Below are positions 7,026 to 14,672 of a DNA stretch of 64,000 nucleotides, one piece after another. Origin of the DNA: Cytophagales bacterium (GTDB lineage Bacteria > Bacteroidota > Bacteroidia > Cytophagales > Spirosomataceae); the NCBI GenBank assembly GCA_013298025.1, contig JAAFJE010000002.1, positions 1 through 64,000 of the forward strand. The letters are read 5' to 3'. The first letter of the stretch is position 1; every line of letters starts with the position of its first letter. Position numbers and translations under genes: made by a program. The notes beneath the pieces were generated by a model. That model was not told where the DNA came from and did not search any database. It worked only from the letters and a program-made list of their open reading frames with translations.

Positions 7026-8975
7026 TTAGCGAGGTTTTTGTGCATTTTTTTTCATTACTTCTAAAAATTTGATATGCTTTTCTATAAAAGACTTTTCACT
7101 TGGATTATCAGTCAGGCTTAAAGCTCTTGAGAGGTCTTTTTCTGCTTCACTCAATAGTTGACGACAAAGTTCCCATGCTCTTGCTCTTGTTTTAGGATTA
7201 CTTTTCGTATCTCTACCTGTACTAATACACTTTTTGGCTAAATCCATTTTTGTAGTAGCTCTTTTTTCATACAGTGTAGGATTAAGATTTAAGGAAGGGT
7301 ACTTTGAAAATACCTCTCCTATAAACTTAATAACAGACTCTGGCTCACCTACTTTCTTTAGATTAATCACCGCTTTTACCACTTGGCTTTCCTCTATTTT
7401 TCCTGACAACGCTATTGAAAGGATTCTATTAGCTAACACTTCATAGTCTTTATCTTCTCTTTGAGAAGTTAATATATCGGCAATATTGATAAGCGTATTA
7501 GAATTAAGTGCATAAAAATCTACATTTTTAGATAATATAAAATGATATAGTTCTTGCGGTCTTTTTTGTTTTGCTATAATTTCACAATACAAATCAATTG
7601 TTCTGAAATTATACAAGTCTGATTCTAATAAATTCAAAGCTTGTTTTTTAGCCTCGTCCAACTTGCCAAGTATGATTTTATCTTGAATCTCTTGTAGCTC
7701 TCTTACAATTCGATGCCTTGGATGTGCTGGTAAGATACAAGTAATACTATCTGTTCCGATTTCAAAAGTCGGATTGGGGCAACCTTCTTCCCTCATGGTT
7801 CGGAAAATAGTAGGAATGCCTTGTCCTTCAGATTGAGCAAGTTGTAATTTATTAAAAAGATAAGCAAAACTTTGATTCCTCCATTTAGGACTTGCCTTTC
7901 CATTCAAAAATCTTTCTTTGTCAACCCCCCAATGAAGTTCACCAGGCGACATGATTTCAATTCTGTCGGAAAATACTGTAATTCTAATGGGTTCGGGTAT
8001 TTCATAGTTTCTATGCACAATTGCGTTGATAACTGCTTCTTGTAAAGCCCTAATAGGGTACTTGACTTGATTAGGTTTAGCATTTGTTTTATCAAAAGTA
8101 GTATAAGCTTGTGTATTTAAAAGCTCTACTGATTTTTTGGCTTGCTCAATAATTGAACCCGTAAGAATATGTCTTTCAGCAGTAGGCACACTTCTATCGA
8201 TGCCACTATAAACAGAAAGAACGATATGAGCATCTGGAAAATTGACCGTTATAGATGATTTTTTTCCAAATAATAAAAGGGTAAAATTTCTTGGGCGTAA
8301 TACTCCATCAAGTGTGCTACGCACAAATAAAGGAGGAACTAGCTCGGCTATTTGCTCCCTGTCTGAGAAATAATCTTCCAAAGATTTATCCGCAAAAAGC
8401 AAGTTCATTTCTTGCATACTATCTCTAAATAGAAGAATATCAATATCGCCATCAGTGGCATTAGGATGCATTCTTTTGTCGAAATACTCAACTTTTTGTT
8501 TTTTGACTAATAATTGAGCCAAAATCCCATTTCGGGCTTCTCTTGTTTCTCGACTAATTCTGACATAATAAGTACTACTCTCTCCATCTCTGTATGAATG
8601 AGCTTCTGATGTTGCCACTACAATAAAAACCAGCACTCTGGTATCTTTATTTTCAGGGTTTTCCATTTCTTGCACAATAGGAACTACAGAAGGACTAATA
8701 TATTCTCTACAATGCATAAGAATCCGTCCTTCTATCTCTTTCAACTTATTGGCTGACAACCCCTTGTACTCTAATTTAGGAAATCCATATTCATCTTTTG
8801 TTTCTTTTGCACCACATACAACATAGCCACCGCCAACATTTGAAATATCATTGGCAAATGCAGTAATTGTTCTTACAATACTTTTGACAATATCCTTGTC
8901 GTCTCCATTTTCTTTCCATTCTACCTTTTCGCTTTCTCGTATTGCAAGTTCTTTTAAATCTATGAAATAAGCCAT
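7026..8975 (-). CDS. AlbA_2 (Schlafen-type)-GHKL ATPase protein with C-terminal helical repeats
   Basis: 649 aa from the ATG at 8975 (a TTG three codons upstream is also open). Residues about 8-150 form a Schlafen/AlbA_2 domain: ESEKVEWKENGDDKDIVKSI, GGGYVVCGAKE and the STYYVRISRETREA strand. Residues about 300-420 form a HATPase_c_4 unit (ALQEAVINAIVHRNY with the N-box, SDRIEIMSPGEL, and an EGQGIPTIFRTM glycine segment). This pairing is often mis-annotated as RecG-like or transcriptional regulator. The last 230 residues are helical, TPR-like (ESDLYNFRTIDLYCEII, SEAEKDLSRALSLTDNPSE), which is less usual. Such proteins occur widely and some act in phage defence, but this one is solitary, with its own terminator. 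Function unknown. Confidence 0.75.
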   Translation of the reverse strand: MAYFIDLKELAIRESEKVEWKENGDDKDIVKSIVRTITAFANDISNVGGGYVVCGAKETKDEYGFPKLEYKGLSANKLKEIEGRILMHCREYISPSVVPIVQEMENPENKDTRVLVFIVVATSEAHSYRDGESSTYYVRISRETREARNGILAQLLVKKQKVEYFDKRMHPNATDGDIDILLFRDSMQEMNLLFADKSLEDYFSDREQIAELVPPLFVRSTLDGVLRPRNFTLLLFGKKSSITVNFPDAHIVLSVYSGIDRSVPTAERHILTGSIIEQAKKSVELLNTQAYTTFDKTNAKPNQVKYPIRALQEAVINAIVHRNYEIPEPIRITVFSDRIEIMSPGELHWGVDKERFLNGKASPKWRNQSFAYLFNKLQLAQSEGQGIPTIFRTMREEGCPNPTFEIGTDSITCILPAHPRHRIVRELQEIQDKIILGKLDEAKKQALNLLESDLYNFRTIDLYCEIIAKQKRPQELYHFILSKNVDFYALNSNTLINIADILTSQREDKDYEVLANRILSIALSGKIEESQVVKAVINLKKVGEPESVIKFIGEVFSKYPSLNLNPTLYEKRATTKMDLAKKCISTGRDTKSNPKTRARAWELCRQLLSEAEKDLSRALSLTDNPSEKSFIEKHIKFLEVMKKNAQKPR

Positions 8976-9009
8976 TGTATGCAACCAGTTAAATTATATG
9001 ATATTTACG

Positions 9010-9627
9010 TTACGCACCTACAAACGTCGCTTCTATTGCATGAAGCCATTGCTCAAACAAAGCACTTTCAAAAGCACAAGCTTGTTGGGCGTGTACTTCC
9101 CAATCGGGAGAAAAAAGCTGTAACTGGTGAATCATTTCGGCGAGGTGTCCTTCTTCTTCCAAAATAATCGACTTTACATTTACTTTCGATTTGGCTTCGT
9201 CTAGCAATTCCTGATACACGGGATACAACTCGTCGGCCCTTACTTCGATGGCATACGTTACCAACAAATAGGCCGCAAATTTCAACTCGAAGCCAGTCAA
9301 ACCAAGCGTATCTTTGAGGTAACGGCACACGTGTATATCAAGAAAATTCAAGTACGAATAGCTGGCAAAAGGAGCTAATAAATACCCATTTTCGTAGGTT
9401 GGGTACGCTTCGATGTCGCCAACTTTTTGAATTTGTTTTTTCAAATAATACGCATGACGGGCTTCTTCGGCGGCGTGCTTGAGTACAATAAAACTCACCT
9501 TGCTTTTATGTTCGGATGCCGAAATCTTACGAGCTCCCGTATTTTCCATCAATGACAAGGTGTTCAAAAATCGAGCATGAACCGCATTGTCGGAGATAAC
9601 ATTTCTTAAAATTTCTTGTAATTTCAT
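9010..9627 (-). CDS. Ferritin-like diiron-carboxylate protein of unknown function
   Basis: 205 aa from the ATG at 9627 (TTG at 9633 is the alternative). The protein is all-helical with carboxylate/histidine pairs spaced as in ferritin-like di-metal proteins: AAEEARHAYYLKKQI (ExxH), then IEVRADELYPVYQ, then ILEEEGHLAEM (ExxxH). A conserved LMENTGARKI segment precedes the first pair. This supports a four-helix bundle that binds two iron or manganese ions; substrate unknown. It is divergently arranged with the acetyltransferase gene, and a -7 promoter box for it overlaps the neighbour's start codon. Confidence 0.55.
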   Translation of the reverse strand: MKLQEILRNVISDNAVHARFLNTLSLMENTGARKISASEHKSKVSFIVLKHAAEEARHAYYLKKQIQKVGDIEAYPTYENGYLLAPFASYSYLNFLDIHVCRYLKDTLGLTGFELKFAAYLLVTYAIEVRADELYPVYQELLDEAKSKVNVKSIILEEEGHLAEMIHQLQLFSPDWEVHAQQACAFESALFEQWLHAIEATFVGA

Positions 9628-9681
9628 ATCCAAATTGAATTAACGATGTAATGAATGATTACACTTCATCCAAAAAACAAC

Positions 9682-9689
9682 CAAAGTTA
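9682..9689 (-). promoter_or_regulatory. -7 box (TAnnTTTG) for the ferritin-like gene
   Basis: Minus strand TAACTTTG matches the Bacteroidota -7 consensus exactly and lies 54 bp upstream of the ATG at 9627. It overlaps the first base of the divergent acetyltransferase start codon. A -33 element is not obvious. Confidence 0.6.
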
Positions 9690-10156
9690 TGCAATTATCT
9701 TATGTGCAGTACACTTCTGACGAACTAAAAGCTGTAAAAGATATATTTACAGAATATGCCCAGCAACTCAACGTTGACCTGTGCTTTCAGGGCTTCGAGC
9801 AAGAGTTGCAACAGTTATCAAGCGTTTATGCTCCTCCTCGTGGTTGTATTATTTTGGCGTATCAAGGTACAGCCGTGGCGGGCTGTGTTGCCCTAAAGCC
9901 CATCGAACCCACCGTATGCGAAATGAAACGATTGTACGTGAGGCCTGCCTACAGAGGAATAGCATTAGGCAAAATACTCGTAGAAGAACTGATTGCTTTT
10001 GCACGCCAATGTGGCTATACAAGCATGAAGCTCGATACGCTCCACACGCTTACGTCGGCTATTCGGCTGTATCGCTCTTTGGGTTTTGAACCCACCGCTC
10101 CGTATGTATTCAACCCGCTGGATGAAGTTTTATATTTTGAACGTAAACTTTTGTAA
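9689..10156 (+). CDS. GNAT-family N-acetyltransferase
   Basis: 155 aa. Standard GNAT layout: N-terminal helix pair, a GCVALKPI beta-strand, MKRLYVRPAYRGIALGKILV with the R-G-x-A-L-G acetyl-CoA pyrophosphate loop, then LDTLHTLTSAIRLYRSLGF with the LYRSLGF motif, and FERKLL at the end. The enzyme transfers acetyl from acetyl-CoA to an amine; the substrate cannot be read from sequence. It is transcribed just before the zinc phospholipase C gene (44 bp gap), possibly together. Confidence 0.88.
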   Translation: MQLSYVQYTSDELKAVKDIFTEYAQQLNVDLCFQGFEQELQQLSSVYAPPRGCIILAYQGTAVAGCVALKPIEPTVCEMKRLYVRPAYRGIALGKILVEELIAFARQCGYTSMKLDTLHTLTSAIRLYRSLGFEPTAPYVFNPLDEVLYFERKLL

Positions 10157-10200
10157 ATACGCATACAACATTCATCCTAAACTCTTCAATTATATTATAC

Positions 10201-11187
10201 ATGAAAAAAACAAGTTTGTTACTGGCAGCCTGCGGTATAATGGTTGTCTTGGGTTCATGGGGATTTTTTTCTCATAAAACCATTCATCAATTAGCTATTT
10301 ATGGTCTTCCGTCGTCGTTGCAACGTTTTATGGCAAGCAACCTCGACTACCTCGTTGCCAACTCTATTCGTCCCGATTTGCGTAGAAGAGAAGACCCCAA
10401 AGAAGATACCAAGCATTTTATTGATGCCGATGCTCCTCCTTTTGGCAAAGCGGGTTTTGATAACATTCCCGAAAACTGGCAAGATGCCGTAAAGAAATAT
10501 TCGGAAGATACCCTCCGCAAATACGGTACTGTACCTTGGGAAGTGCTGCTGATTCAGGCGAAATTGACCAATGCTTTTCGGCATAAACTCAAAGACAGTA
10601 TTTTGTTTTATGCAGCCGATTTGGGGCATTATATTTCAGATGCACACGTTCCTTTGCATACGAGCTATAATTACGACGGACAATTGACTAACCAAAAAGG
10701 TTTGCATAGCCTTTGGGAAAGTGCCGTGCCAGAAACCAATATCAAGGCCTATCATTTATTTCAAAAAAGTAAGGCTCGTTACCTCAAAAACCCTCAAGCT
10801 GAAATATTTCAGGTGCTGAGGGCTTCTAATGCCATGTTGCCACAGGTGTTTGGTGAAGAAATCAAAGCTTCGGAAGGCTTTACAGATGCTACCAAGTTTC
10901 AGCGTTCGGAAAAATTCGGAAATCGCAAAACTTTTAGTCCTGCTTTTGTGAAAGCGTATGCCGAACATTTGGGCGATTCGGTCAATGAACGAATGTTGCA
11001 AGCAGCCCGTTGCACCGCCGATTTTTGGTTTACGGCTTGGGTCAATGCAGGTCGCCCCGATTTATCAGATTTGACTACCACCAGCCCCGATTTTGAAAGT
11101 GCACTCAAAGCCCAACGCAAAGCGTGGAAAAACAACAAACTGATAGAAAAAGGGTTGTTGCAGTCGATGAAAACGCCAGAAAAATAA
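10201..11187 (+). CDS. Secreted zinc-dependent phospholipase C / S1-P1-like protein
   Basis: 328 aa with an N-terminal signal peptide (MKKTSLLLAACGIMVVLGSW). The mature chain begins GFFSHKTIHQLAIYGLP, the usual N-terminal W/H zinc-binding start. Further candidate zinc ligands are Asp in SIRPDLRRRED, His in DTKHFID, the DLGHYISDAHVPLHT segment (H..D..H) and the GLHSLWE histidine. This fits the PF00882 phospholipase C / nuclease S1-like three-zinc fold. It probably cleaves phosphodiesters (lipid or nucleic acid) in the periplasm. A bidirectional hairpin terminator follows. Confidence 0.82.
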   Translation: MKKTSLLLAACGIMVVLGSWGFFSHKTIHQLAIYGLPSSLQRFMASNLDYLVANSIRPDLRRREDPKEDTKHFIDADAPPFGKAGFDNIPENWQDAVKKYSEDTLRKYGTVPWEVLLIQAKLTNAFRHKLKDSILFYAADLGHYISDAHVPLHTSYNYDGQLTNQKGLHSLWESAVPETNIKAYHLFQKSKARYLKNPQAEIFQVLRASNAMLPQVFGEEIKASEGFTDATKFQRSEKFGNRKTFSPAFVKAYAEHLGDSVNERMLQAARCTADFWFTAWVNAGRPDLSDLTTTSPDFESALKAQRKAWKNNKLIEKGLLQSMKTPEK

Positions 11188-11194
11188 GTTTTCC

Positions 11195-11227
11195 AAAACC
11201 CTGCCATTGAGCCAGTGGCAGGGTTTT
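11195..11227. terminator. Bidirectional terminator
   Basis: Perfect 12-bp stem AAAACCCTGCCA / TGGCAGGGTTTT with a 9-base loop. It lies between two convergent genes and has A/T flanks suitable for both directions. Confidence 0.85.
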
Positions 11228-11468
11228 AACGTTGTTGTTTGATATTCCGAATGAGGTTTTCGCCATACCGAATATCATGTACCGATATTTTTACTTCTCC
11301 TCGCATAATTTGGTAAAAATATTCGTCGGAAGTAATCCCTAAATGGGCTTTGTACATTTCTCTAAAGCGGTTGCGTTTACGCCTAGAGCCTTGTCCTGCT
11401 ATACTTTTCCATAATTTTGTTACCAACAAAGGCATATATTCGTGTGTTTCGAGATTGCTGCTTGTCAT
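11226..11468 (-). CDS. Small basic protein of unknown function
   Basis: 80 aa, rich in Arg and Lys (KSIAGQGSRRKRNRFREMYK), then a more ordered second half (LGITSDEYFYQIMRGEVKIS). No family recognised. It ends exactly at a shared terminator and reads away from the CoA-transferase gene, so a divergent promoter in the 113 bp between them is plausible. The tidy boundaries favour a real gene. A nucleic-acid-binding role would fit the charge but is a guess. Confidence 0.55.
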   Translation of the reverse strand: MTSSNLETHEYMPLLVTKLWKSIAGQGSRRKRNRFREMYKAHLGITSDEYFYQIMRGEVKISVHDIRYGENLIRNIKQQR

Positions 11469-11581
11469 GGTTGAACTGAGTTTAAATAGCCAAATGTTTG
11501 ATTTCTCTCATTTTTGTACAACAAATAAGCTGAGAAATTGCACTTGCAAAATAAATCTATTCTCATCAAACTTTCATAACA

Positions 11582-12871
11582 ATGACAATTGTACCCGCAC
11601 AAGAAGCCCTTTCGGTAGTGAAGTCAGGCGATAAAATTTATGTTCATAGCGTAGTAGCTGCTCCTTTACATTTACTAGACAACCTTGTAGCCAAGGCAAA
11701 TCATTTGCAAAATGTATCGTTGTATCATTTGCATACCGAAGGCGACGCTCCCTATACACGCCCCGAATACGCTGGTATTTTTCATACAAATGCTTTTTTT
11801 ATTGGTAAAAATGTTCGGAAAGCAATTGCCGAAGGCAGAGGAAGTTATATTCCAGTGTTTTTATCCGAAATACCTCGCTTGTTTCGCCAACGCATCATCG
11901 AACTAGACGTGGCTTTAATTTCGGTTTCTCCGCCCGACAAAAACGGCTTTTGTTCCTTGGGTACGTCGGTCGATGCCACCTTGGCAGCCTTAGCATCGGC
12001 AAAAATTGTGATTGCTCAGGTCAATCGTTTTGTGCCTCGTACCTTGGGCGACAGCCAAATTCATATCAGCAAAATCAATTACCTTGTCCCTTTCGATATG
12101 CCCCTGCACCAAGTTTCTTGGGGCGAGCCTACGGCTATTGAGCAACAAATCGGGCAAAATGTGGCTTCATTGGTAGAAGATGGAGCAACCCTACAAATGG
12201 GCATTGGTACTATTCCCAATGCGGTGTTGGCATCGCTTACCCACCACAAAGATTTGGGCATTCATACCGAAATGTTTTCCGATGGCATTATTCCTTTGGT
12301 AGAAAAAGGTATCATTACGGGCAAGTACAAACGTAAGCATCAAGGTAAAATTGTTTCTACGTTTTTATGTGGCAGCCAACGACTCTACGATTTTGTTGAC
12401 GATAACCCTTTGGTCAATATGCTTGCCGTTGACTACGTAAACGATACCTCGGTGATTCGTCAAAATCCTAAAGTGACAGCCATCAACAGTGCCATTGAAA
12501 TAGACCTTACGGGGCAAATCTGTGCCGATAGTATTGGTTATCAGATGTATTCGGGCGTAGGTGGTCAAATGGATTTTATGCGAGGAGCAGCCTTGTCGGA
12601 AGGAGGTAAGCCTATCATTGCTTTGGCGGCTACGACCAAAAATGGGGCTTCTAAAATTGTACCGCACCTACAAGAAGGAGCTGGCGTAGTGACGACACGG
12701 GCCCACGTGCATTATGTTGTGACCGAATTTGGCATTGCCTATCTCTACGGCAAAACCTTGGTAGAAAGAGCCAACGAGCTTATCAAAGTGGCTCATCCCG
12801 ACCACAGAGATTGGCTAGAAGAAGAGGCATTCAAGCGATTCAAACAACACCATGCCAGTATGGAGCTATAA
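11582..12871 (+). CDS. Acetyl-CoA hydrolase/transferase family (class I CoA-transferase)
   Basis: 429 aa. The two-domain CoA-transferase layout is clear: SPPDKNGFCSLGTSVDATLAA, LQMGIGTIPNAVL, HTEMFSDGII with the candidate catalytic glutamate, SGVGGQMDFMRGA, and VTEFGIAYLYGKTL near the C-terminus. Related enzymes move CoA between acetate and 4-hydroxybutyrate, butyrate or succinate through a glutamyl-CoA thioester; the pattern fits the 4-hydroxybutyrate CoA-transferase-like branch, but substrate cannot be fixed. Cytosolic, monocistronic. Its 3' end faces the sigma-factor gene. Confidence 0.87.
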   Translation: MTIVPAQEALSVVKSGDKIYVHSVVAAPLHLLDNLVAKANHLQNVSLYHLHTEGDAPYTRPEYAGIFHTNAFFIGKNVRKAIAEGRGSYIPVFLSEIPRLFRQRIIELDVALISVSPPDKNGFCSLGTSVDATLAALASAKIVIAQVNRFVPRTLGDSQIHISKINYLVPFDMPLHQVSWGEPTAIEQQIGQNVASLVEDGATLQMGIGTIPNAVLASLTHHKDLGIHTEMFSDGIIPLVEKGIITGKYKRKHQGKIVSTFLCGSQRLYDFVDDNPLVNMLAVDYVNDTSVIRQNPKVTAINSAIEIDLTGQICADSIGYQMYSGVGGQMDFMRGAALSEGGKPIIALAATTKNGASKIVPHLQEGAGVVTTRAHVHYVVTEFGIAYLYGKTLVERANELIKVAHPDHRDWLEEEAFKRFKQHHASMEL

Positions 12872-12904
12872 TGGATTTGTTGGAGATAGAAGAAAAAATT
12901 TAAC

Positions 12905-13540
12905 TCAAAATTCGATGATGCGGTATAACAGCAGTCCTACCAAACTAATGAAATCTCTAAGCGAAATGCGGAGCAGTGCATACGCTTTGGAAAGAAGGTT
13001 ATTGACCGACTGTTTCGATACGCTCATCAACTGAGCAATTTCGTCAATACTCAAGCCATGATAAAAACGCAGGTTGATGGCTTCTCGTTGCCGATTGGTC
13101 AGCTTTTCGAGGGCATGGGCAAGTACCTGTTGTTGGTCAACGGTTTGGTCTTGGTGTATTGTTTCTTGTTCGGCAGAAATGCTCGACAATAAATCTAAAA
13201 AATTGTCAATATCTTCTGAATGTTCAAAAACATCATGCCGAAGGTTACGGGAAAGTTGGTTGCGTAAAGCCTTGAAAAGATAAAACTTAGGCGTTTCAAC
13301 GTCGGCTAAAAAGCTGCGTCGTCGCCACAAATCAATAAACACATCTTGGATGGCATCTTCCAACAAAGCCGTATCGGCACTCAAACGAGAGCCATAATTG
13401 ACCAAGGCATCAAAAAACGTGTGGTAGAGGGCTTCAAAAGCTTGTTCATTGCCTGCTTTAAAAGCACGCCACAAGGCACGTTCCTGTGCCGATTTGTCTT
13501 CGGCACTTGAAGAAGAAGTATGTAGGTTTAGTTCTACCAT
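12905..13540 (-). CDS. ECF RNA polymerase sigma factor
   Basis: 211 aa from the ATG at 13540. Region 2 reads FKAGNEQAFEALYHTFFDALVNYG and DAIQDVFIDLWRRR; region 4 reads LEKLTNRQREAINLRFYHGLSIDEIAQLMSVSKQSVNNLLSKA, an HTH. A longer frame begins at 13576, but that ATG lies inside a -7 box, so the start at 13540 is preferred. Bacteroidota ECF factors of this type usually precede a FecR anti-sigma gene and SusC/SusD transporter pair; none is present here. The C-terminal segment after region 4 is hydrophobic (FISLVGLLLYRII), which is mildly unusual. Confidence 0.88.
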   Translation of the reverse strand: MVELNLHTSSSSAEDKSAQERALWRAFKAGNEQAFEALYHTFFDALVNYGSRLSADTALLEDAIQDVFIDLWRRRSFLADVETPKFYLFKALRNQLSRNLRHDVFEHSEDIDNFLDLLSSISAEQETIHQDQTVDQQQVLAHALEKLTNRQREAINLRFYHGLSIDEIAQLMSVSKQSVNNLLSKAYALLRISLRDFISLVGLLLYRIIEF

Positions 13541-13573
13541 GCAACAAATATAAAAAAAAATAATATTGTTTTG

Positions 13574-13581
13574 CAAAGGTA
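13574..13581 (-). promoter_or_regulatory. -7 box for the ECF sigma gene
   Basis: Minus strand TACCTTTG matches TAnnTTTG. It lies 34 bp upstream of the ATG at 13540, giving a leader of roughly 25-30 nt. It overlaps the upstream ATG at 13576, which argues against that start. Confidence 0.6.
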
Positions 13582-13602
13582 AAATTGTATTTGTTGGAGG
13601 GA

Positions 13603-14067
13603 CTAAGGAAACTTCTGTGCTATTTCGTTTTTACTTTGTTTTATTTTTTCCAAAATATTTTTACTGTAAAACGGTTCGTATCCTTCATTTGAATCAAATA
13701 TAAAAGAACGTGTCAAGCCTAAAAACTCGAATGAAAAATAATATCCGCCTTGGTCTGCACTGTCTGGGTATCCAAACGAACCTCTTGGTTCAAAAAACAT
13801 CAGTAAGGGGATATTTATCAAAAATTGACCTGCATCGTTATTGTTTATCGTTTTTGGTGGCATAGATACTGCTTGATTTTCGGTAAACGAACAAAAATTT
13901 GTTGGGTACTCAAGCGTTAGTTGATTGGGTGTTACCTCATATACAACCGCACAGGTATCAACACACTCACAAGCATAAAAACCAAACGATTGTTTGGCAG
14001 GTTTTATGTCTATCAAAGCCGAAAATACCACAAGTAACAATAGGCAGAAAGCAATTTTTGTTTTCAT
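13603..14067 (-). CDS. Exported protein of unknown function
   Basis: 154 aa from the ATG at 14067. It begins with a signal peptide (MKTKIAFCLLLLVVFSALID). The mature part has three clustered cysteines (FYACECVDTCAVVYEV) plus one in PTNFCSFTENQ, suggesting disulfides in the periplasm, and a glycine/aromatic region (GYYFSFEFLGLTRSFIF). No family recognised. It has its own -7 box upstream. Confidence 0.6.
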   Translation of the reverse strand: MKTKIAFCLLLLVVFSALIDIKPAKQSFGFYACECVDTCAVVYEVTPNQLTLEYPTNFCSFTENQAVSMPPKTINNNDAGQFLINIPLLMFFEPRGSFGYPDSADQGGYYFSFEFLGLTRSFIFDSNEGYEPFYSKNILEKIKQSKNEIAQKFP

Positions 14068-14133
14068 GAACACAAGGAATAAATTAAAAATATAGGTTTA
14101 TACGTTGATTTATTTGTTTTTACATCCATCCCA

Positions 14134-14141
14134 CAAATTTA
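14134..14141 (-). promoter_or_regulatory. -7 box for the exported-protein gene
   Basis: Minus strand TAAATTTG matches TAnnTTTG and lies 67 bp upstream of the ATG at 14067, between this gene and the HxlR gene stop at 14157. It suggests independent transcription. Confidence 0.5.
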
Positions 14142-14156
14142 ATACCGAGTTATCAG

Positions 14157-14546
14157 CTATGCCACTTCTTCTTGTAAAACAGGCAATAATTTTACCATAT
14201 TTTGCTCACGGTGTTGCAAGCCCCAAGCAATCATGGCTTCTAATACTTGATGCAATTGCTCGCCCGAATCGGTAAGGGCATATTCTACCGTCACAGGCGT
14301 AGTATGCAATACCGTGCGGCTTACAATACCGTTCATTTCCAAATCCTTCAATTCCTGCGAAAGCATCCGAGGCGTAATTTTCGGAATCTCTCGTTCAATT
14401 TCTTTAAAACGCTTTTTCCCAAACATCAATGCCCCAATAATAGGCATTTTCCATTTCCCCTGAAACGCATTGAGCGTATCTTGAATGGCTAAAACATAAG
14501 AAACAGGACATTTCTTGATGGTATTCAGTTTTTCTATGGCTATCAT
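14157..14546 (-). CDS. HxlR-family winged-helix repressor
   Basis: 129 aa from the ATG at 14546 (an in-frame ATG at 14561 is also open). HxlR hallmarks: CPVSYVLAIQDTLNAFQGKWKMPIIGAL, FGKKRFKEIEREIPKITPRMLSQELKDLEMNGIVSR, then the TPVTVEYALTDSGEQL wing. The early Cys in KKCPV is the residue used for redox/quinone sensing in several family members. It is divergent from an NAD(P)-dependent reductase gene, and an 18-bp palindrome sits over that gene's promoter. The simplest reading is that it represses the reductase and perhaps itself until a quinone or electrophile releases it. Confidence 0.88.
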   Translation of the reverse strand: MIAIEKLNTIKKCPVSYVLAIQDTLNAFQGKWKMPIIGALMFGKKRFKEIEREIPKITPRMLSQELKDLEMNGIVSRTVLHTTPVTVEYALTDSGEQLHQVLEAMIAWGLQHREQNMVKLLPVLQEEVA

Positions 14547-14564
14547 ATACTTGATTATCAAATG

Positions 14565-14593
14565 ACTATACTTTTCAATACTACTATACTTTT
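14565..14593. repeat. Direct repeat ACTATACTTTT in the HxlR/reductase intergenic region
   Basis: Two exact copies of ACTATACTTTT lie at 14565-14575 and 14583-14593, 18 bp apart (near two helical turns). They precede the palindromic operator and may be further half-sites for the HxlR repressor. Confidence 0.5.
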
Positions 14594-14611
14594 ATATACT
14601 GATATATTTTC

Positions 14612-14629
14612 TATAGTAAAGTTACTATA
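14612..14629. promoter_or_regulatory. Palindromic operator of the HxlR repressor
   Basis: TATAGTAA and TTACTATA form a perfect 18-bp inverted repeat with a 2-bp centre. It overlaps the first two bases of the -7 box of the reductase gene, so a bound repressor would block polymerase. HxlR dimers bind this kind of palindrome; assignment to the adjacent regulator is inferred from position. Confidence 0.7.
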
Positions 14630-14635
14630 ACTTTG
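14628..14635 (+). promoter_or_regulatory. -7 box of the quinone-reductase-like gene
   Basis: TAACTTTG matches the TAnnTTTG consensus and lies 38 bp upstream of the ATG at 14673. The palindromic operator overlaps it. Confidence 0.65.
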
Positions 14636-14672
14636 TGTCAACAAAAAACAAATAACCTAAAAATTTATTCCC

